Below the pieces are notes generated by a model. The model saw only the letters and a program-made list of their open reading frames with translations. It had not been told where the DNA came from and ran no database searches. Positions 57,712 to 64,000 of a stretch of 64,000 bases of DNA are shown here, piece by piece. The position numbers were made by a program, and so were the translations under genes. The stretch is from Bidens hawaiensis (Eukaryota > Streptophyta > Magnoliopsida > Asterales > Asteraceae): positions 124,001 through 188,000 of the forward strand of contig JAIQDT010003877.1 of the NCBI GenBank assembly GCA_021521415.1, in the 5' to 3' direction. Positions within the stretch are counted from its first letter, which is position 1. Each line of letters starts with the position of its first letter.

Positions 57712-59470
57712 AGAAACCATTAAAATTGTGCCAATCGCCGATTTTAAGTCTCCCCGATGGAGACGATGGTTTTGTCGCGTATTGTGACGCATCGCGTAGA
57801 GGGTTAGGATGCGTGTTGATGCAGAATAATAAGGTTATAGCCTATGCTTCCCGACAGATAAAAGTACATGAGAAAAAAATTACACTACTCACGACTTAAA
57901 ACTGGGAGCGGTTATCTTCGCACTTAAAATGAGGAGGCATTATCTCTACGATACGAAGTGCACCATCTTCACCGATCATAAAAGTTTGCAGCACATATTC
58001 GATCAGAAAGAACTGAATATGAGGCAACGAAGATGAGTCAAGTGGTTAAGCGATTATGACTGTGACATCCGTTATCACCCCGGCAAGGCTAAAGTGGTAG
58101 CCGATGCCTTGAGTAGGAAAGGTCGGGTTAAGCCATTGCGAGTGCGAGCACTGGGGATGATAGTCCAGTCGAACCTTCGATCCTGATTCGAGTCGCTCAA
58201 CGTGAGGCGTTGAAAGAAGAACAACTGGAAAAGAAGGAATCTTACGGCAATGAGGAAAATTTCGAACAGCGCGTGGACTAAATTCTCTACTTCAAAAAAA
58301 AAATCGGGTTTGGATCCCGACTCTCCATGACCTTCGTGAATTAATCATTGACGAAGCGCATAGATCGAAATAATCCATACATCCGAGATCGGAATTGACT
58401 ATCGATGATACAGATATCTGAAAGGATTTTTATTAATGGTCGAGTTTGGAGAAATATATGGTTACGTGTGTTGGTGAATATTGAGTTATACAAGAGATAA
58501 GGCTACACACCGAAAACCCTAGGGAACGCCACAACGACAGAAAAATTCGCCAATGATAGTGGGAATAAATTACAATGGATTTCGGGACGCAAATTCCCAT
58601 GATATATCAAAGGCATGAGGTAAATTAGGTAATCGCGGATCGATTAACCAGTCCTCGCATTTCATCCCAATCTATGACAATTACCACAATGAATTCTTGC
58701 CCAAATTCATGATGATGAAATGGTAACTCGTCGTGGAGTACCATTTTCAATGATCTCAGATCGAAATAGTCATCCTACTTCCATTATTGGAAGGAGGGGA
58801 AGGAAGCATCGAGAGCTTGAAGCTTTCTATGGGTGAAGTAGTTATCACCAATTTGTTAAATTGAAAATGGGCGTCGATCAAGCCATAAGATTTGAATTTA
58901 TTCGAGAATCAACCAGTCGGATTTATAGTGTTTAAGAGAAGTTGAAAGTAGCGCGAGGTTGGCAAAGGATTTATGCCAACGTTCAAAGGAAACCATTGTC
59001 CCAGAATAGAGGTGACAAGGCATTTTAAGGCATCACCTTAGAGAAAGGTGATATGAGGTTTGGCAAAACCGAAATTAGCTTCTTAATAAATTGGACCCCA
59101 TGAGAACTATCTCCACGGTTGGTCATTTAGTTTATCGATTAAAGTACTCTAGGGGCTAAGTACTATACAGGATATTTTGCCATGTATACGGATTGAAAAG
59201 TGCCTAAGCGATGAGGCAACGAAAGTACTAGTAATAGAGGTACTCATAGAAGACATGCTTGATATCATAACTAATTCCGTAGAGATAGTAGACGGGAAAA
59301 CTAAACAGTGTGGACATACCAAGCTTTATTAATTAAGATTAAGCGGAATTCATAGCGAGGACCAGATTATACTTGGTAACGCGAGGTTGAATTCTGAAGG
59401 AAAAACCCCCCACCTTTCTCTCGAAGGGAGATAGAGGGCGTGTAAAATTTCGAGGACGAAATTTCTTAAC
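57712..59470 (+). pseudogene. Chromovirus F RNase H and integrase remnant, right copy
   Basis: Nearly the same bases as 48952-50710, including every stop and the internal deletion between RT thumb and RNase H. Here it is preceded by its natural RT neighbour, showing this is the original position and the left copy the partial one. Polypurine tract ACGGGGGAGAA precedes the LTR at 59480 (one G fewer than in the left copy). Confidence 0.8.
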
Positions 59471-59479
59471 GGGGGAGAA

Positions 59480-61177
59480 TGTAACGATTCCGACGAAACC
59501 AGGTATACCCTAACCGGTAGACGTTAGTTACGTCATATGTAATGTCGGGTACATGAGTTACCATGGTAATCATACGAGAATACATGGTTCATTGTATTGA
59601 TTGTACGTGAATATACAATTCACCGTATTGAATATGCGATCAAACGATCGATAGTTATTGAAACCCGAATGAATCGAGGGTTCAATTATAGACGAGATAT
59701 ATGATATTTAGTGATGTTACGAAGTATTAAAGCTTCGGGATAAGTGGATTAAAGCACAGAAAAAGGATTTCGATTTAATAGTACGTCGGTACGTTAAACG
59801 AAACCTTTAATACCAAACCGAGCAAGAGACAATCGATCAAGCCGAAAAAGATGCGCGATAATTAATAATATGATGTTTTGAGTTAATAAATGTCATGGTT
59901 TAAGTTTTTAAAGTTTTTAAATCGGTTTTATATAAATTTCATTTTTTAGCCGAAAAACAACCGTTTTGGCCTCGTTTTAAGCCGAATTAAACGTTTAACC
60001 GAGAAACGAACTGAACCAGATTATCCAAAACATTATCCGGATTGCGGATATCCAAATGAGTGGCCAAAAATGAACTTGTGGGTCCCACCCCACCTTCCTT
60101 TAGTACCGATCGGACCTAGGGTCCCTTTTTACCCTTGTTATTTTCTTTTTCCTCATCAATCCTCTCAATATTCATCAACTCATTCCATTTTATGATCCAA
60201 GATCCAAAGTTTTAACAAGAAAACCGAGGTAAAAATCGTGTTATTTACGTGTTCATCTTCGTTTCTTGAGTTTGTTTGCAAGAAAATGAGGTTTCAAAGA
60301 TGAAAACCGATTCTTGCGTGATCAAGTGATGTATACGGGTTATACAAGGGATCTTGGTCCAAGAAAGGAGTTAAACGAATCAAAAACGAATTTTTACGGT
60401 TGAATCTTTGTTTTTGAATCATAACCGAAACTATAGTGTAAGAGGCTTGATCGTGAGTGTAACTTGCTTGGTATTGTGGTATGTTGTTTGTAGGCTCTGT
60501 ATTTAGTGGTAGATAAGGCGGAAAGATGAGTTCGTAGCTTGTAGTGGCGGAAAACGAAAGGTATATTCGGTTATGTTCGGTTTTGGGAAATTTGGACAGA
60601 TTGTTGATGCTTTGGAGTTAGGTCATGAAATTTTACAGAGGTGTTAAACACATGAAAATATGAGTTCTGTGAATTTTGGTAATTGTTGGATAAAGGATGA
60701 ATATTTGGTGAATTTAATGCTCGGTTTTGGCCAAAAATGGTGAAAAATAGTTAAATATCATGAACAATTCTGGAAAATTTCAGATAAGCTTTTCATATCA
60801 TGTATAAGTCACACACAAAATTTGAGGTCCGTTGGAGAAGTCTAAGTAGGCTTTTCGGTTAACCGAGTTCTAGGGATTTCTAGCTCGGTTTTAGTAAAAA
60901 GGGTATGTAAAAGAAGATTTTGGTTATGGAAAAATTACAGGGGACTATGTGGATGGTAGGGGACATTCAGGAAAAATTTGGAATTTTTCTAAGATCGTTT
61001 GGTATTTACGACATATTTAGTGTTTAAATGGTGTTTAAAAATAGATAAATAAATTTTAAATATAAGAATTAATTCTGGAAATATTTTTATAAAATTCCCC
61101 ATTGTTAAAAAGTTATTTGTGCAAAATTTCAAGATCCGAGAGTAAACGGATAATTAATCGTGCTAATTATCAAACTT
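59480..61177 (+). repeat. Truncated right LTR of chromovirus F
   Basis: Matches 50721-52418 almost base for base (about 17 differences by eye), then similarity ends abruptly at CAAACTT (61177). The last 1.34 kb of the LTR, including the tandem repeat and the GTGTTACA end, is missing. Confidence 0.9.
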
Positions 61178-61371
61178 CCAAGATCTGAAGACTTATTTAT
61201 GATGTTTAAACTAAAAGACATGTTTATTATTGTTTTATATTTAAAGACTTACGTAATGAATGGTTCACATTTATCTATTCCACAAAAAGTTTTATTTAAC
61301 TTTGATATTTAGAACTGTGTTTATGAGTAAATCCAACGTCCAATGTAGGGCACCGGGTTCGGGGCCTTACA
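61178..61371 (+). repeat. Unrelated LTR-like tail
   Basis: Non-coding 194 bases after the truncated LTR, ending GGTTCGGGGCCTTACA exactly where minus-strand copia RT sequence begins. The ...TTACA end complements TGTAA, so with the truncated LTR it looks like the 3' end of a different or recombinant LTR. No other copy is in the window. Confidence 0.4.
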
Positions 61372-61740
61372 ACAAAACCATCAAGCTGAACCATATAGAC
61401 ATCTTCCGAAAGGTGTCCATTAAGAAAATCGGTTTTGACATCCATCTTCCATATCTCGTAGTCATAGTACGCGGATTTGGCAAGTTATATCCTTATTGAC
61501 TTAGTTATAGAAACGGGCGAGAAGGTTTCATCATAGTCAATACCCTGAGTTTGCGTAAAACCTTTCGCGACTGTTGTGCTTTATAGGTTTGTACATTTCC
61601 ATGCATGTCGGTTTTTCTTTTGAAAACCCACTTGCTCCCTACTGCCCGACCTTCGGTGGGTAGCTCAACCAAGTTCCAGACTTGATTTTCATGCATAGAT
61701 TGCATCTCAGCGTTCATGGCTTCTTGCCATTTCTCAAATT
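61372..61740 (-). pseudogene. Copia G reverse transcriptase, N-terminal
   Basis: 61717-61505 reads MNAEMQSMHENQVWNLVELP and VGSKWVFKRKTDMHGNVQTY, the copia RT start. Beyond a frameshift, VKTDFLNGHLSED-like text runs to 61372, where sequence changes to the LTR-like tail. The catalytic box is not present. Confidence 0.75.
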
Positions 61741-61909
61741 CCGAATTTAAGACAGCAGATTTGTAATTAGTAGGTTTGTCATTTGACTCTTTTACTAATA
61801 GGACTTCGGGACCATCTAGATGCCATAGGTATTTAGACTTTGGTGCGGGAGTCCTACTACTTCTGTGAACCCTAATGTTTATGTTTGATGTATTGGCAAC
61901 AACATCTTG

Positions 61910-62617
61910 CTAATCAGACGCTCCAACTTCCTCAGCGGTTGTTTGTGGTTCTCGAATTTCTTCAAGATCGGCAATATTATTTCCAGTTCCTCGATCGAGA
62001 ATTTCTTTCTTGAGGAAGTGGCCCTTCCTTTTGATAGAAATCAAATTTGTATCAGGGTGGAATAAATAATATCCGCTTTGGTTATAGTAACTAACAAAAA
62101 CAACTTTTACGCCACGGGGATCGAGTTTGTCATCAGAATCACTAGTGGCATATGCATCGCATCCCCATACTCTAAGCAAAGACAAACTGGGTTTACGCCC
62201 ATGCCATATCTGATATGGGGTTTTGTTTATCTGTTTAGTTGGAACCAGATTAACAATGCGGGCGGCGATCGTAAGGGCAAAGCTGCAAAAGGAGTGAGAC
62301 AAGGTAGTTCTACACATCATCGATCGGACCATGTTCAGCAAGGTTTGATTTCTCCTCTTGCTCACGCCATTATGTTGTGGTGTGCCGGGTGGAATTCCAC
62401 GCTCTTTTAGATGATTTATGAACTCTAGGCTGAGATACTCTCCACCTCGATCTGATCGAAGCATTATAATAGTTTTTTCGAGTTGGTTTTCCACTTCGTT
62501 TTGAAACTCTTTGAACTTTTCAAAAGTTTCATGTTTGTGTTTCATAAGATACACATAAGCATATCGACTATAATCGTCAATAAAATAAACAAAGTATCTT
62601 TCATGATTTCTAGACAT
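61910..62617 (-). pseudogene. Copia G integrase core and C-terminus
   Basis: Open for 235 codons: RYFVYFIDDYSRYAYVYLM (first Asp pair region), LRSDRGGEYLS (second Asp), then NGVSKRRNQTLL where the third catalytic Glu (usually in ER/EKRN) is Lys. Integrase C-terminus: NKTPYQIWHGRKPSL, WGCDAYATSDSDDKLDP, GYYLFHPDTNLI. The long open frame but changed catalytic residue suggests relatively recent decay. Confidence 0.85.
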
Positions 62618-63069
62618 AGTTCTAAAAGGTCCGCATACATCACAGTATGTATAAGTCCTAACAGATCCCTTGCTCGTTCACTTTTATGAGTGAAGGAGTC
62701 CTTGGCGAGTTTTCCAGCTAAACAAGACTCACAGTCATCAAAAGAGTCTGGTCCTGTGGATTCAAGAATCCCTTCAGATTGGAGACTTTTAACTCCTGTT
62801 AATTTGAACATCAATCTCATAAATACCATTTCGGCAATGCCATGGAAATGTATGTGACCAAGTCGGCAATGCCATAGAAACGTATCATTGATGCCAGATC
62901 TGATACGCTTAGAAAGATTAAATACATTATTGTTAATTTGAACATCAATCTCATAAATACCATTTCGAGATTTTGCCTCAAAACAAAAAGACATCATTGA
63001 AGTAGGCAGAAATAGCAATACCATTAAAAGCGTACTTAAATCCTTGTTCAAAAAGTAAAGAAACTGCAA
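62542..63069 (-). pseudogene. Copia G pre-integrase domain with internal duplication
   Basis: Minus strand: NNNVFNLSKRIRSG, FLWHCRLGHI, then KLTGVKSLQSEGIL and CESCLAGKLAKDSF (zinc-site Cys pair). A 37-base stretch is present twice (62797-62833 and 62931-62967), so GIYEIDVQIN-coding DNA has been copied into the segment after HCRLGHIH, disrupting the H-H-C-C spacing. Confidence 0.75.
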
Positions 63070-63117
63070 TAATGTTTCTGGTCAAACCAGGTGCAAACAA
63101 ACAACTATTCAAAGTAA

Positions 63118-63508
63118 CTACAAGGCCAGATGGAAAAGCAAAACGATTGTGCCAGTTTCAAGAACTTGGACTCTCTTCCCATCACCAACGATGAGTTCCA
63201 TGCTGCCTTGTTTCAGTTTCTTCCAGTTTTCAGGCTCCTGCAAGACATTAACGATGTGGTAACCACATTTGGTATCAAATACCCATTTGTTGCTAGAAAC
63301 ACTAAAAAGTTCAATAACGTATATGGAAATACCTTTAGAGGAGCCTTTTCCATGGGCTCTCTTCTTTGCGAGATCGGCTAGATGCTCAGGGCAGTTACGC
63401 ATCCAGTGCCCCATCTTGTTACACTTGTAGCACTGGCGCTCCTCAGGAAGCGGCGGTGGTACCTTTACAACACTCTTGTTAGTGTTGGTGGCATGCTTGG
63501 TGATGCGT
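63118..63508 (-). pseudogene. Copia G zinc knuckle and protease
   Basis: Minus strand: CYKCNKMGHWMRNC zinc knuckle (63395-63436), then NKWVFDTKCGYHI, where the D-T-G active site reads D-T-K, and GSMELIVGDGKRVQV. Both the catalytic-loop Gly change and the truncation make it inactive. Confidence 0.8.
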
Positions 63509-64000
63509 GTCTAATGAATGCTCTTTCTAAGGAACTCACAACTAAGCTTTAACTATATAAAACAGAAACTCCTAATGACACCACACACAACCGGCAAGTG
63601 TACCGGTCGAAAGTAGTATAGACCTAAGAAGTCCGAGTATCGAACACAAGGACACGTGAGAACGCCTATATCTAAACCCTAGACAAGACCTTCCTACGAA
63701 TAATATTTTTTAATTTGATTTTTAATAATTAAACTACTTGACCTAAATTACTTTAACTAAATTACTTAACTTAACTTAACTTAACTTGATGAAACACTTA
63801 AAGAAACTTAGAAGCTTAACTGACAATGGAGAAAACGTCTACCTAGGTAAGAATCATATTGACGGTCTAACAAGCTAATGGATTGAACGATCTCACGACA
63901 CCGATATCTAAGGATGACACAACTAAGGCTCGCTCAAGAAAGCTAGATCACCTCTCGGTCTCACTAACAAACCCTAACTTACACTTAAATGGTTTTAAGA
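63509..64000. repeat. Unclassified repeat at window end
   Basis: Non-coding. Contains CCGGCAAGTGTACCGGTCG and AAGTCCGAGTATCGAACACA-type phrases that I recognise as recurring in plant repeats, though I cannot name the family. An (ACTTA)n run lies at 63763-63788. Possible LTR start TGATGCGTGTC near 63509. Continues beyond the window. Confidence 0.35.

Larger units (their letters stand above)
48952..61177 (+). mobile_element. Element F: chromovirus in a partial 8.76-kb tandem
   Basis: Order is RNase H-integrase fragment (48952-50720), LTR (50721-53761), primer-binding site, leader, gag, protease, RT, then a second copy of RNase H-integrase (57712-59479) and a second, truncated LTR (59480-61177). 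Segments 48952-52418 and 57712-61177 are near-identical direct repeats offset by 8,760 bases; I count about 30 differences in 3.47 kb by eye. The LTR at 50721 is thus 3' LTR of one copy and 5' LTR of the next. All coding parts are badly degenerate in both copies. Confidence 0.85.
61372..63508 (-). mobile_element. Element G: minus-strand Ty1/copia fragment
   Basis: Minus strand order zinc knuckle, protease, pre-integrase, integrase, RT start. It is a different copia from E: same domains, clearly different protein text. It is cut within RT at 61372 and within gag near 63508, so both LTRs are absent here. Confidence 0.8.

Noticed and set aside
1..64000. Host genes such as resistance genes or kinases
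   Set aside because: No NB-ARC, LRR, kinase or other host domain could be read on either strand; all recognisable proteins are retroelement proteins.

Overview
This window is plant nuclear heterochromatin made almost entirely of nested, mostly decayed LTR retrotransposons. I found no host protein-coding gene, no rRNA or tRNA gene and no CRISPR array. The Ty3/gypsy lineages (Tekay-type chromoviruses with chromodomain remnants, and Tat-type elements with an extra RNase H and an antisense gene), the Ty1/copia elements with an additional ORF behind pol, and the AT-rich spacers indicate a flowering plant. The form of the additional copia ORF at 26826-28652 resembles proteins I know from Asteraceae genomes, so a composite-family plant is my inference, not a proof.

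Layout, left half. Element A (1-5137) is the 3' part of an LTR element with an intact 479-codon additional ORF, a polypurine tract and a 1.2-kb 3' LTR. It sits in the gag of element B (5138-11513), a Tekay-like chromovirus with broken gag, protease, RT and integrase-chromodomain and a 3.0-kb 3' LTR. B sits in the RNase H region of element C (11514-16987), a Tat-type element with integrase, an antisense gene and a 3' LTR. C lies just upstream of the gag of element D (16993-28652), a plus-strand copia element with gag-pol and a decayed additional ORF. A solo LTR (21767-24293, TSD CACTC) splits D's RNase H.

Layout, right half. Element E is a minus-strand copia element inserted in D's additional ORF. 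Its 3' LTR is 28653-29564 and its pol/gag remnants run from 43300 to 48951. A structurally complete 13.7-kb Tat element (29635-43294, both LTRs, TSD AACTA) is inserted near E's 3' LTR. A 1.36-kb foldback element (46473-47831, TSD CTTAT) splits E's integrase/pre-integrase region. E's gag is cut by F (48952-61177), a chromovirus arranged as a partial tandem of 8.76 kb. Then come an unrelated LTR-like tail (61178-61371), another minus-strand copia fragment G (61372 to about 63508) and an unclassified repeat to the window end.

Within each element the expected order (gag, protease, then RT-RNase H-integrase in gypsy or integrase-RT-RNase H in copia) is recognisable, but nearly every pol frame carries stops, frameshifts, deletions or catalytic substitutions. 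The main exception is the intact ORF of element A. The most unusual features are: degenerate short-motif arrays, some able to form hairpins, in the leader regions of the two additional ORFs; the foldback element with LTR-like ends; the triplicated exon cassette of the antisense gene in the second Tat element; that element's non-canonical LTR ends; and the near-identical tandem copies of an already dead chromovirus.
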